DNA of 64,000 nucleotides, taken from NCBI RefSeq assembly GCF_000170755.1, contig NZ_ABCK01000004.1, positions 248,001-312,000 on the forward strand, read 5' to 3'. The DNA comes from Lentisphaera araneosa HTCC2155. GTDB lineage: Bacteria > Verrucomicrobiota > Lentisphaeria > Lentisphaerales > Lentisphaeraceae. The position numbers and the translations under genes were made by a program. Below the pieces are notes generated by a model. The model had not been told where the DNA came from. It was given only the letters and a program-made list of their open reading frames with translations, and did no database searches. This document shows positions 56,281 to 64,000 of this stretch, in pieces (the stretch's first letter is position 1; each line of letters starts with the position of its first letter).

Positions 56281-56706
56281 TATTGGCCGTCTTCGACGAC
56301 CGGGAAGGTATTTTTATATATTCCTCCGGGCTAAACCCCAGAGCTAATGATATTTACCGCCTCCGGCGACATATAGAGTTTTCTTATTCATTTTATCCCT
56401 CGAAGAGGGATAGACGTCATTAGCTTGGGGTGAACGTAGTGAACCCCGAGATCATAAGGTATCAAAAATCATTCGTCCTCGATGAGGGCGTACATATTAT
56501 CACAGACATATTCGCCGTCTTCGACGACCGGAAATTTTATTACTCCACCCTCCGGGCTAAACCCCAGAGCTAATGACATTTGCCGTCTTCGACGACATGT
56601 ATAAACTTTTGATTCAAAACTTCCCTCGAAGAAAGGTCTGATTTAATTATGCTCAATTCATAGCCTCCCTCAAAGGGGGATAAATATTATTAACTTGGGG
56701 TAAACC
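56281..56706 (+). repeat. Composite hairpin repeat array, copy block F
   Basis: S4 at 56285, S5, S6, S2, S3 (GTCCTC-GAT-GAGGGC), S4 again at 56513, S5, an S4-like hairpin in the S6 place (GCCGTC-TTC-GACGAC), a damaged S2 (TCCCTCGAAGAAAGG) and a half S2 that stops in CTTGGGGTAAAC. The end coincides with the stop of the discoidin gene. The 56220-56280 stretch before it holds only the transposase leader. Confidence 0.9.
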
Positions 56707-57209
56707 TATATTGTAAGTATCCTTTTTTTACTTTTAGAAGGAGTATCACTGTATAACACCACCTCTTTCACCCGGGCAATGTCACCCAGTGTCTTAGTAA
56801 TCATTACACGGAGTTCTTTAACAGTCACTGGAGCTTCAAAAACAACTTCACGCTGGATACTTTTATTCTTGCTTACTGCTGAACCGGGGACCTTCACCCA
56901 CTCTCCACTCTGATTTTTAATTTCTACATGAAAACTATCTATGGCATCCGTCTTTCCGCGACCTGAATACAGTTGAAAACTGCTGACAGAGCTCTTCTGC
57001 TTAAATTCTAAAGCAAGCCAGATTTTGCCATATTCATCTTTGACACCAACCCAACGGGATTTATCTGAGATCACACCATCAATGGCGTTTGATGCTTGGT
57101 ACTCTTTGTAAACTGCAGATGCCCTGGCTCCCACAACTTCAATTTTCTCTTTCGCCAGACCTGTCATCGCAAGTCCAAGGCTCAAAATCATAAATATTTC
57201 TTTTCTCAT
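56706..57209 (-). CDS. Secreted discoidin (F5/8 type C) domain protein
   Basis: This 167-residue protein has a signal peptide (MRKEIFMILSLGLAMTGLAK). The rest is one F5/8 type C domain: ASAVYKEYQASNAIDGVISDKSRWVG, KIWLALEFKQKSSVSSFQLYSGRG, FHVEIKNQSGEWVKVPGS and VTVKELRVMITKTLGDIARVKEVVLY. It closely resembles the N-terminal domain of the GH9-like enzyme at 60597-62924 and is probably an excised copy of that domain. It may bind a glycan without cleaving it. The last codons overlap the end of repeat block F, so the repeat or a deletion has set its C-terminus (KSKKRILTI). A broken tandem copy precedes it. Confidence 0.8.
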   Translation of the reverse strand: MRKEIFMILSLGLAMTGLAKEKIEVVGARASAVYKEYQASNAIDGVISDKSRWVGVKDEYGKIWLALEFKQKSSVSSFQLYSGRGKTDAIDSFHVEIKNQSGEWVKVPGSAVSKNKSIQREVVFEAPVTVKELRVMITKTLGDIARVKEVVLYSDTPSKSKKRILTI

Positions 57210-57244
57210 CGTACGTTACTATGTTGTTTTAGTTCTAAAGCAAG

Positions 57245-57436
57245 TCAGATCTTGCCATTTTCATCTTTGCCGTCAATCCAACGGGATTCATCTGAGATCA
57301 CACCGTCAACGGCATGGGATGTGTGGTACTGTTTGAAAACTGCAGATGCAGTTGTCTCCACAATTTCTATTTTCTGTTCCGCCAGAATTGTCATCGCAAG
57401 CCCAAGCCCCAAACTCATCAGTATTTCTTTTCTCAT
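57245..57436 (-). pseudogene. Broken tandem copy of the discoidin gene
   Basis: The first 63 codons match the 56706-57209 gene (MRKEILMSLGLGLAMTILAE, VFKQYHTSHAVDGVISDESRWIDG, DENGKI), then a TGA replaces the Trp codon of KIWLALE. Reading through gives LALELKQHSNVR and then the start of the next copy. Both copies begin GTACGATGAGAAAAGAAATA, giving a 227-base tandem duplication in which the upstream copy is truncated. Any product would be a signal peptide and half a domain. Confidence 0.82.
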
Positions 57437-57445
57437 CGTACGCTA

Positions 57446-57595
57446 CTATCTGCTTTGGATATACCCGATGGATATTGAGTCGCCTATGATCAATACCTTC
57501 GGCAAATCGCGCTCTTGTTAAGTATCTTCTTTCTGTAATTGGATGCTCTTATGGTCGGGAAAAGTATCTGGAACCGGCCAGGTTACCTCGCTGCC
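57446..57595 (-). pseudogene. Fragment of an SGNH hydrolase gene
   Basis: The minus-strand frame reads GSEVTWPVPDTFPDHKSIQL, QKEDT, a TAA at 57518-57520, QERDLPKVLIIGDSISIGY and IQSR before a TAG. GDSISIGY is SGNH block I, as in the intact gene at 40190-40930, with the usual preceding P-x-V-L-I-I strand. The rest of the gene is absent, being joined to the discoidin duplication at 57446. It overlaps the stop of the downstream SGNH gene by a few bases. Confidence 0.7.
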
Positions 57596-58290
57596 GCTGA
57601 GCCTTTCTTCAATTGCGGCAGTTTCTCAAGAGCCTCAAACCATTTTGACGCCATTTTTTCAGCACCTTGAGCATTGGGATGAACTTTATCTTTAGTCGTA
57701 TCGGTTTTCCAGTCAAAGCCTGTAGCATGGTCTACTGCAATAACAGGGCTCTGTTCAGTATGTAAACGTTTCGCCAATTTACCAACCTCAACATTCAGTT
57801 GTGGAATATAAGAATACTTGGGGAGTTTGCCGCTGGTGATCCCTTGCCCTAGGAGTATGGTAACCTTAGGGTTTACAGCCCTGGCCTTATTAACAATCGA
57901 CTCCAGGTTTGCCACTATCCCTTTTACAGGTTTGTGATGATGGAAAGAGTTATGAGCTGAATGAATCAAAATAATATCTGCAGTATGTGCGGCATAAATG
58001 CCATTAAATAGCTTGTCTAAAGAAGCCGTTTTTTTACCACCGTATCCAGCATGTGAAAGTGTAACGCCGCCCTTTGTTGCACTTTTTGGTCCTATAAACG
58101 TTATATTATAACCAGCATCCATTAGCTTTTTGTTGAGGGGATATCGGTAGACCGAGAAGCTTTTACCTCCCTCTGTTATTGAATCTCCGATACATAAAAT
58201 AGTTGTCGCTTTAGCCACATTTCCTTTCTCTGCCGAGACACTAAGTACACAGACACACACAGCCATCACAATACACAATTGTTTAAACAT
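57583..58290 (-). CDS. Secreted SGNH/GDSL-type hydrolase
   Basis: This 235-residue protein has a signal peptide (residues 1-20, ending SVSAEK). SGNH blocks are ILCIGDSITEGG (nucleophile Ser), HAGYGGK, HSAHNSFHH (block III) and DKVHPNAQG (Asp/His). The block III Asn is present as HN. It is a probable carbohydrate acetyl- or feruloyl-type esterase. It is 63 bases downstream of a second SGNH gene and part of the minus-strand run with the SASA esterase and GH9-like enzyme, consistent with de-esterification of a glycan before or during hydrolysis. AAGGAAATGAG lies before the ATG. Confidence 0.87.
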   Translation of the reverse strand: MFKQLCIVMAVCVCVLSVSAEKGNVAKATTILCIGDSITEGGKSFSVYRYPLNKKLMDAGYNITFIGPKSATKGGVTLSHAGYGGKKTASLDKLFNGIYAAHTADIILIHSAHNSFHHHKPVKGIVANLESIVNKARAVNPKVTILLGQGITSGKLPKYSYIPQLNVEVGKLAKRLHTEQSPVIAVDHATGFDWKTDTTKDKVHPNAQGAEKMASKWFEALEKLPQLKKGSAAAR

Positions 58291-58353
58291 CTCTCATTTC
58301 CTTTATTTTTTTTTTTTGCGATTACAGAGCATTCAACATCTCTCCCAAAAACA

Positions 58354-59640
58354 TTAATTCGCGGTAAAATGCAATGCTCTGAATGCTGTTCCACCTTTTC
58401 TCCTGCGTCCTGATCGATTATCTAGTATCTCTAACTCCATTACGTGCTCACCATCTTTCAAGTCATCAAAAAACATAATTGTCTGTGGATAGTGGAATCC
58501 ACTGTGCCTGTGAAGCGGATCAATCTCAACCGGTAGTTTCCCATCAATGCTACAGCGGATCAATGCCGCATCGGGACCCGAAAGAACATATGCACCAATC
58601 GCCGTTCCTGAAAATGAGACCTTTAGCTTACCTCCAACGGTTGAACTATGGATCAGTGGCGACTGTTGAAAACGTGGGCGAACAAGACCTGCAATCTTAT
58701 CTTCCTTCCATCGCGGAACAGAGACCTGCCATGTTTCATCCATTGCGACTGCTGAGACATCAAGAAAACGCCCACGACTATAACTCTTCGGGTCAAGTAA
58801 TGACACAAGCTTATGTGAACTTATCTTTGCTCCAGCTGCGAGATGCTTACTCCAAACATCAAGCAACGCATTACTGATCATAGCTGCACACATTGTGTTC
58901 CCGTATTTCTTAGGATGAACTCCACCAAATGTTTTCCAGTCAACCTTTCCTGCAGTAGTCAGATCAGCCAGCTCTTGAGCCAGATTATTAACCGATACTC
59001 CATGCTGCTCTGCTACATCACTGTGAGCCTGAACCGATATCGGCGCCTCTCCTTTCTTCAGTTTTTTCAAGATTGATCCATTCACAAAATGTGTTATAAC
59101 AATATCAACATTCGGATTGTGTTTACGGGCTTGAGCAATGATCCCCTCCATACCGCGTATACAGCGCTGACGGCTATAGCCACCATCCTGATCATCATTT
59201 ACCGCAAATTCGACAAAAAGCATGTCAACTGGACCTTTAGACAGGACATCACGCCCCATGCGGAATGCTCCGGTATCTGAACAGGTGGAACCAATCCCAG
59301 CATTCGTAAACGTAAATGCGGTCTCTGGAAAACGTTTTTTAAGCATCTCACAGACAATAGGTCGATATCCATTCATCTCGGTTATAGACCCACCGATAAA
59401 AGCCACGTGACCCTTTCTGTTTTTTTCGAACTGAATACGGCTGTTTGAGTAATCACCACGTAGAATAAAGTTCTTATCTCCAATCACTTTTTCTGCCGGT
59501 GTTTGAACTTTACTCTGGGTGTTCTTAAGTATGAAGTCTACAATTTCAGCGGGATCCTTAGCAAGACCCGTGTTTTCTTTGTTGGCGAAACCTGTCTGAA
59601 AGGCGGTAACGATGAGCACTGAAATGATGAAAGCTTTCAC
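58354..59640 (-). CDS. Secreted SGNH/GDSL-type esterase with C-terminal beta domain
   Basis: This 428-residue protein has a signal peptide (residues 1-19). The SGNH domain runs from about 75 to 275: HVAFIGGSITEMNGYR (block I as GGSITEM), NAGIGSTCSDTG (block II, G), EFAVNDDQDGG (block III, N) and FGGVHPKKYG (block V, His). Residues 290-425 form an extra beta-sandwich ending GEHVMELEILDN-RSGR and FRALHFTAN, of the kind seen in larger GDSL esterases of Bacteroidetes and PVC bacteria. It would deacylate a glycan substrate. The promoter region upstream contains AAAAGGAAATT before the ATG. Its partner at 57583 is a different, shorter SGNH subgroup. Confidence 0.87.
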   Translation of the reverse strand: MKAFIISVLIVTAFQTGFANKENTGLAKDPAEIVDFILKNTQSKVQTPAEKVIGDKNFILRGDYSNSRIQFEKNRKGHVAFIGGSITEMNGYRPIVCEMLKKRFPETAFTFTNAGIGSTCSDTGAFRMGRDVLSKGPVDMLFVEFAVNDDQDGGYSRQRCIRGMEGIIAQARKHNPNVDIVITHFVNGSILKKLKKGEAPISVQAHSDVAEQHGVSVNNLAQELADLTTAGKVDWKTFGGVHPKKYGNTMCAAMISNALLDVWSKHLAAGAKISSHKLVSLLDPKSYSRGRFLDVSAVAMDETWQVSVPRWKEDKIAGLVRPRFQQSPLIHSSTVGGKLKVSFSGTAIGAYVLSGPDAALIRCSIDGKLPVEIDPLHRHSGFHYPQTIMFFDDLKDGEHVMELEILDNRSGRRRKGGTAFRALHFTAN

Positions 59641-59704
59641 AATTCTAATTTCCTTTTTTGTTTAAAGTATTGTACATATTCGGGCTCTGGTGCCCTATAA
59701 GTTC

Positions 59705-60457
59705 TCATGGTCTTCCATCTTTTGCTGGTTCTTTGCCAGTTATAAGTGCATGAGCCTGGCGAGCGAAGCGTTGACCTAAAACGACGTAACCTTTTTTGCT
59801 ATAATGAATGTCATTTTTCAACACACCGTTCACTTCTATGTTATTTAAATCATCTGTATCGACCCAAGCTCCATGGGGATCTTCATTAGCAATTTCAATT
59901 TGGACACGACGAATTTTGACACATTCCTTTTTATCCAATGCATAATCTGCTATACGCCCGATAACGACATTCATATCCGGACGTTTTAAATCACGGCGAA
60001 AATTAGAAATTAATAACTTAAGAGAATCTTTGTAAGCGACAGAAACACGACCCTGCGCATCACTCTCTCCCTGCATCCAACAGAAAGTAACCGACGCTGG
60101 TTTAGGATATTTTTTTAGAAGTTCTTTATATTGATCAAGGATTGGCTGATAATATAAGACCTTGCCATCTCGGAGGATTTTTTTTCTATGATTTTCCTCC
60201 AAACCTTTGCTTTTCGCAATCTCGTCCCACTCTGGTAACCAGCGGTGAATATACTGACTACCCATTGATTTTTTTATATACACAATTTTTTCATCTTTAA
60301 AAAGATTTTCAGCTTCGGGTATAAAGCCTGTTTTGGGGTTCATCCTGGCCATATTAGATTGCCCTGAGAGAACAAAAAGATGAACAGGCTTATCTGTTTT
60401 ATCCTCAGCTATTACAGAAACTGACATCATTATTATTAATAGAGTTACTATCTTCAT
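59705..60457 (-). CDS. Sialate O-acetylesterase-like (SASA domain) secreted esterase
   Basis: This 250-residue protein has a signal peptide (residues 1-17). The SASA/CE6-type domain shows FVLSGQSNMARM (nucleophile Ser in GQSNM), WMQGESDAQGR (family motif Q-G-E-S/D) and NDIHYSKKGYVVLGQRFA (Asp-x-His pair). The family removes O-acetyl groups from sialic acids or xylans. In algal-glycan loci it is usually taken as a carbohydrate acetylesterase. It lies in the same-strand run with two SGNH hydrolases and the GH9-like enzyme. The C-terminus (KEPAKDGRP) ends close to the 58354-59640 gene promoter. Confidence 0.87.
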   Translation of the reverse strand: MKIVTLLIIMMSVSVIAEDKTDKPVHLFVLSGQSNMARMNPKTGFIPEAENLFKDEKIVYIKKSMGSQYIHRWLPEWDEIAKSKGLEENHRKKILRDGKVLYYQPILDQYKELLKKYPKPASVTFCWMQGESDAQGRVSVAYKDSLKLLISNFRRDLKRPDMNVVIGRIADYALDKKECVKIRRVQIEIANEDPHGAWVDTDDLNNIEVNGVLKNDIHYSKKGYVVLGQRFARQAHALITGKEPAKDGRP

Positions 60458-60596
60458 TATTTTGTACCTTGTGTTTAAAAAAAGAAAAAAAACATCTCAA
60501 ACTTACCGACTGTGAAGCCTTAACAAAAATTTATTTTTTATAAACCGTATTCATAACTGTTCCTGCATCGATAGGTTTGAACTTAGTCTCATATAC

Positions 60597-62924
60597 TCAC
60601 TTATTTATTTTTCTCTTTAATTGATTGTGAAAATCAGATGACTCCCCGCTCCAGAAACGCTTGAAATATCCATAACCATACGAAACCTCAGTTACACCAG
60701 AGAAATCAACTCCGCTGATAGATAGCCACGCAGAGTTTACATTTTCCTCTGTAAGTTCAATATCCTCAAGCTTACCATTGCGGACAATCTGAACCCTTGC
60801 CTTCTCAAGTTTATCATAATCGAAATTCAGTGGAGCTTTTAAGCGAATCACACCTTTTTTCTTATCAACAAGCAACTCTGTATCATCGTAGGCCATATAA
60901 GCCAAGCTTAAATTAAAACATGTATTGAAGTTGACCCAGCCTTCATACCAGCCAACATTTCCCACCTCTGGGTTGTACGGGTAGTGTTCATTTTTAGGAG
61001 CAGCATCAAATACAAAGCGAGTATTGGCAAGTTGTCCTATTCCGCCGTGGTGAAATTTATACCAGCCAAGTTCACACCCTTCGATCTCTCGAGGCGCATC
61101 ATATGAAAAATGGCGACCCGTCGGGTTGCGGCCGAAGGCATTATCCATCTGTGCCTTTGAAATCTCGCGTAAACGCTCATTTGGCGAACTGTCAGGAGTA
61201 ACACTTAATGCAGCAAGTGCACACGCGGGGAATCCGATCAAATTACCTGGTTCATTCCACATGGTGCGTTTTGGCCCGGTCGGAACCCATTGAATATCGG
61301 ACAGCTTGCGGAAATCCCACATGTTTTCAGAACGCCCAATGACAATTTTTTTCCACTCTTCAATTTTTTGTTCAAGACCTTGCGGAGCACGATCCGGATA
61401 TTGTTTCAGCATCAAAGCCAGGCCGGTCATTGTCACATGCTCAGACATCCGCTGTCCTTTAGTCGTCTTAGGATCGTTCCAGTCCAGACTTTTCACCATC
61501 CAGTCAACCTGATTATAGGCTGCCTCAAAATAACGCTCGGCATCATCGCGCTTCTCACGTTTAGCCACTTCATACATAAGCAGATTCGGGAGCACAGAGT
61601 GCCCTGGAGGTAGTTCTCCTTTGTTTGAACCATAGTTTGGATCAACCTTGAACAGATTGTGAGATTTAGTTTTTCCCGGGTACGGGTATTTATGGTCAAC
61701 CGATGTTTTAGCCCAAACTCCGAACACGTAATCTCGAACTACTGTGTAATTCTGCTTGGGAAGCCATTGTTCGAGTGCCGGCCAGGCGTAGAGAAAAAAC
61801 GCCAACTGCTCTTTAAGATAAGCGTGTTTAAGCTCCTGAGTGACGATAACGTCAGCTCCGAAATGAATCAGTTTTACAATATCAGGCGCATTTTCTTTGA
61901 ACGGCTCCAAGGCTCCATTGAATTCATCGCGTTGTTCGTAGCGGATGTTTTTAGGCATACGGTCATAAGCACTCGGGTTAGATAAATACTGCGGCACCAA
62001 GGTAGTTAATTCCCAAGCAAAATGGTGGTCATCACGCCAACCGTAAGAAGCTCGACACTCCTTTTTATGAGTACCAAAATAGTGCCGGCTCTGATCCATA
62101 AAAGTCACTGCATTCTGATATGTAACACGCTCTAACCACCAATGACCGATCCGAAATGGAAACGACTCGTGTTCACCGGCTTTGACCACAAATTCATCAT
62201 TACTATCCGGATTAAACTCAGTAAAATCACCGGTGTGATTGGTAACACTACCAGAAAACTCCACCGAACCTGTTCGTTTATTAATCACCTCAAATGGTGT
62301 TCCATCCTCGGTCTTGGGTGCCGTAAAGCGCTTGGTCTTCCCTAGATTGAATCCGCTTTGATTCAGGTAAATTAGAGGAATGTCTGTATTGGCTTCAGCT
62401 TCGGTCTGGTTCGAACCGGGCAATCCTTTAATACCTGGCATAGCCTTTCCTGTAGCCGGCCATACCACAAGCTCTTTTACGCGTGCAATATTTCCTTTTG
62501 ACTTGCTTACGACAAGTCGCAGTGTATCCGTGACAACATCAATAGTTGTATCAAAAGGCAAGCTCAGAGCAGTCGATTTATTTCCTAAAATCACCGCCGA
62601 TGGAATCTTTACCCATTCCCCTGCATCATTTTTGAATTCAAAATGAAAATCCTCAATGGCATCATTGTTTCCGTAGCCACTATAGATGTGTACGCCACTG
62701 AGCTCCTGCTTCTCTCCCAACTTCAACTCAAGCCAAACCTGACCATCTGTATCAGCCTTTCCAATCCAGCGCGACTTATCGGATATGTTGCAATCATACG
62801 CTTTTTCAACGCTATAGTTTTTAAAAACATTTGACGCACTGGCATCAACAACTTCAATTTTCTCTTGGGCCAGACTTGTCATCGCAAGTCCAAGACCCAA
62901 GCTCATCAGTATCTCTTTGTTCAT
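60597..62924 (-). CDS. Secreted discoidin + GH9-like glycoside hydrolase
   Basis: About 775 residues from the ATG at 62924, with AGGAAA before it. A longer frame upstream to 62975 lacks a site. A signal peptide ends near SLAQEK. An F5/8 type C domain (residues about 22-150) is followed by a CelD_N-like immunoglobulin domain (IYLNQSGFNLGKTKRF) and an (alpha/alpha)6 barrel with YGWRDDHHFAWE, LPPGHSVLPNLL and FGRNPTGRHFSYD, the last resembling the GRNP-G-S motif of GH9. Usual GH9 catalytic DAGD is not evident. CRASYGWRDDHH lies in its position, so activity may be different. It follows the sulfatase gene by 51 bases. Confidence 0.75.
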   Translation of the reverse strand: MNKEILMSLGLGLAMTSLAQEKIEVVDASASNVFKNYSVEKAYDCNISDKSRWIGKADTDGQVWLELKLGEKQELSGVHIYSGYGNNDAIEDFHFEFKNDAGEWVKIPSAVILGNKSTALSLPFDTTIDVVTDTLRLVVSKSKGNIARVKELVVWPATGKAMPGIKGLPGSNQTEAEANTDIPLIYLNQSGFNLGKTKRFTAPKTEDGTPFEVINKRTGSVEFSGSVTNHTGDFTEFNPDSNDEFVVKAGEHESFPFRIGHWWLERVTYQNAVTFMDQSRHYFGTHKKECRASYGWRDDHHFAWELTTLVPQYLSNPSAYDRMPKNIRYEQRDEFNGALEPFKENAPDIVKLIHFGADVIVTQELKHAYLKEQLAFFLYAWPALEQWLPKQNYTVVRDYVFGVWAKTSVDHKYPYPGKTKSHNLFKVDPNYGSNKGELPPGHSVLPNLLMYEVAKREKRDDAERYFEAAYNQVDWMVKSLDWNDPKTTKGQRMSEHVTMTGLALMLKQYPDRAPQGLEQKIEEWKKIVIGRSENMWDFRKLSDIQWVPTGPKRTMWNEPGNLIGFPACALAALSVTPDSSPNERLREISKAQMDNAFGRNPTGRHFSYDAPREIEGCELGWYKFHHGGIGQLANTRFVFDAAPKNEHYPYNPEVGNVGWYEGWVNFNTCFNLSLAYMAYDDTELLVDKKKGVIRLKAPLNFDYDKLEKARVQIVRNGKLEDIELTEENVNSAWLSISGVDFSGVTEVSYGYGYFKRFWSGESSDFHNQLKRKINK

Positions 62925-62975
62925 AGAATATTTCCTGTTATTTAAAGTAAAGTTATTTAAAGTAAAGGCGTGCAC

Positions 62976-64000
62976 TTATTTTGTACGTTTTGCTTTCTTA
63001 ACAAAACAGCGTGCAGCCCAGGCTTCCCACATTTTAGCAAGCTGAGCCTTCTTTTCGGGCATTTCTGAGGCCAAATCATTCAACTCTGTGCGGTCGTTCT
63101 CCATATCGTAGAGTTCCCATTTTAGACCGTACGTACACACTAATTTCCATTTTCCATAACGTACTCCTTTCTTTCCCGTATGCTCAAAATAGATAGCATC
63201 AGACCTTTCAATCTTACCACCGTCAAAAAGAGGCTTCAGGCTGACACCTTCCATGGGGATAATTTCATGCCCTTTGTGCTTGTCGGGGTATTGTGCTCCC
63301 GACAGCTCAACTAATGTCGGCATAATATCGATAACATGAGCCGTTTGTTTAATAATTGATCCACGAATAGAAGCTGAAATTCCTTTAGGCCAATGAGCGA
63401 TCAGAGGGGTGGATATTCCGCCTTCATGAATCAAGTTTTTAAATTTCCTGAACGGAGCACTAGATACGTTTGCCCAGCAAGTTCCATAATGTGTATTAGA
63501 CTCTGCAGTACCTGGAGCTCCTTTGCCCCGGTTAAAGCCAAGGGGGCGTTTTCCTTCAGACTGTCCGCCATTATCGCTGAGAAAGATAATTAGCGTGTTA
63601 TCATACACTCCTAATCTTTTTAATGAATCAATTATTTTCCCCACGTTCTGATCAACACAGTCTACCATTGCAGCATAGATCGCCATCCGTTCGTCTTGTG
63701 TATCCTTTTCCTCTTCAGATAGAGAATCCCAAGCAGGAACGTGCTTATAACGCGGTGCTAGCTTGTGGTTTTCATCAATCAGACCGAGCTTAACAAGCCT
63801 CTGATAACGCTGCTCGCGGATGACGTCCCATCCAGCCTTATATTTCCCCCGGTACTTTGCTATATCCTCAGGCTTTGCCTGCAGAGGAAAATGAGGCGCG
63901 TTATGTGCCAGATACCAGAAAAACGGTTTCTTCTTAGCAACAGCTTCTTCAACATATTTAAGTCCTTCATCCGTCCAGGCATCAGTCGCGTACCACCCCT
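62976..64000 (-). CDS. Sulfatase, N-terminal part beyond the right edge
   Basis: The minus-strand frame is open from the right edge, giving about 341 residues of an S1 sulfatase without its N-terminus. Visible are WYLAHNAPHFPLQAKPEDI (substrate-site His), YAAMVDCVDQNVGKIIDSL, IIFLSDNGGQSEGKRPLGFNRGKG, HEGGISTPLIAHWPKG, VIDIMPTLVELSG and YGKWKLV. The formylglycine motif, GKWHLG and metal ligands lie off the window, so activity cannot be judged. The Lys-rich end (KKAKRTK) resembles the 40-50 kb sulfatases. It is the first gene of the minus-strand block with the GH9-like and esterase genes. Confidence 0.9.
   Translation of the reverse strand, partial: GWYATDAWTDEGLKYVEEAVAKKKPFFWYLAHNAPHFPLQAKPEDIAKYRGKYKAGWDVIREQRYQRLVKLGLIDENHKLAPRYKHVPAWDSLSEEEKDTQDERMAIYAAMVDCVDQNVGKIIDSLKRLGVYDNTLIIFLSDNGGQSEGKRPLGFNRGKGAPGTAESNTHYGTCWANVSSAPFRKFKNLIHEGGISTPLIAHWPKGISASIRGSIIKQTAHVIDIMPTLVELSGAQYPDKHKGHEIIPMEGVSLKPLFDGGKIERSDAIYFEHTGKKGVRYGKWKLVCTYGLKWELYDMENDRTELNDLASEMPEKKAQLAKMWEAWAARCFVKKAKRTK

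Noticed and set aside
38065-56706. Integron attC sites
   Set aside because: There is no tyrosine integrase, and the hairpins lack the attC core-site signature. Six different fixed hairpins per unit do not fit attC.

Overview
The window looks like chromosomal DNA from a marine polysaccharide-degrading bacterium of the PVC superphylum, most likely a Lentisphaera-like member of the Lentisphaerota. This is inferred from gene content, not from a marker gene: seven separate sulfatase reading frames plus one truncated copy, large LamG and heparinase-type secreted enzymes, prepilin-like secreted proteins, a PVC-type secreted propeller/HEAT/cytochrome c protein, ThuA, Gfo/Idh/MocA and SSS-symporter genes. 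I found no rRNA or tRNA.

Layout. (1) 1-5.8 kb: the end of one heparinase II/III-like enzyme, a complete 1422-residue paralogue with two LamG domains, and a prepilin-like protein. (2) 5.86-6.43 kb: a 7-bp tandem repeat, then six 68-bp tandem units each carrying two hairpins. (3) 6.5-15.2 kb: a sugar locus with an L-fucose-dehydrogenase-like SDR, a Kelch-SSS fusion transporter, a Gfo/Idh/MocA oxidoreductase and a GH2 enzyme on the minus strand, divergent from a GH43 enzyme and an RbsD/FucU protein. (4) 15.3-15.8 kb: a ComM remnant. (5) 16-25.4 kb: a GntR-type regulator, a beta-helix lipoprotein, an SSS symporter and a GH71/99-like lipoprotein in one minus-strand block, divergent from a GH38 alpha-mannosidase. 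(6) 25.4-31.7 kb: a decaying zone with a TctC-TctB remnant, a GH71/99-like gene split by an IS1380-like element whose 1723-bp span, 14-bp imperfect ends and 5-bp target duplication can be read directly, a Dabb protein, and an AbiEi/AbiEii pair whose toxin gene has an in-frame stop. (7) 31.9-38.0 kb: a sulfatase, a duplicated-domain beta-helix protein and two unrecognised membrane proteins. (8) 40.2-53.2 kb: a plus-strand run of nine genes (SGNH hydrolase, sulfatase, metallophosphoesterase, four sulfatases, propeller/HEAT/cytochrome c protein, ThuA) that reads as one operon for desulfating and taking apart a sulfated glycan. (9) 56.7-64 kb: a minus-strand block with discoidin proteins, two SGNH hydrolases, a sialate-O-acetylesterase-like protein, a GH9-like enzyme and another sulfatase running off the window.

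The most unusual feature lies at 38.0-39.5 and 53.2-56.7 kb. A composite repeat built from up to six successive short hairpins (modules S2 to S6, with a variant S1) recurs about ten times, always in the same orientation. Between the copies sit single minus-strand genes: a YoeB/YefM toxin-antitoxin pair, a small secreted protein, a prepilin-like gene and an IS200-type Y1 transposase. The transposase gene lies exactly between modules S3 and S4. I interpret this as a REP/RAYT-like system with an unusually elaborate repeat. The repeats also border gene remnants (a prepilin fragment, a truncated sulfatase copy), so they probably act as recombination sites.

Functionally, the intact genes fit outer-surface or periplasmic breakdown of sulfated, acetylated, mannose-, xylose- or fucose-containing algal glycans, followed by Na+-coupled sugar uptake and oxidation. 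The exact substrates cannot be fixed from sequence alone.
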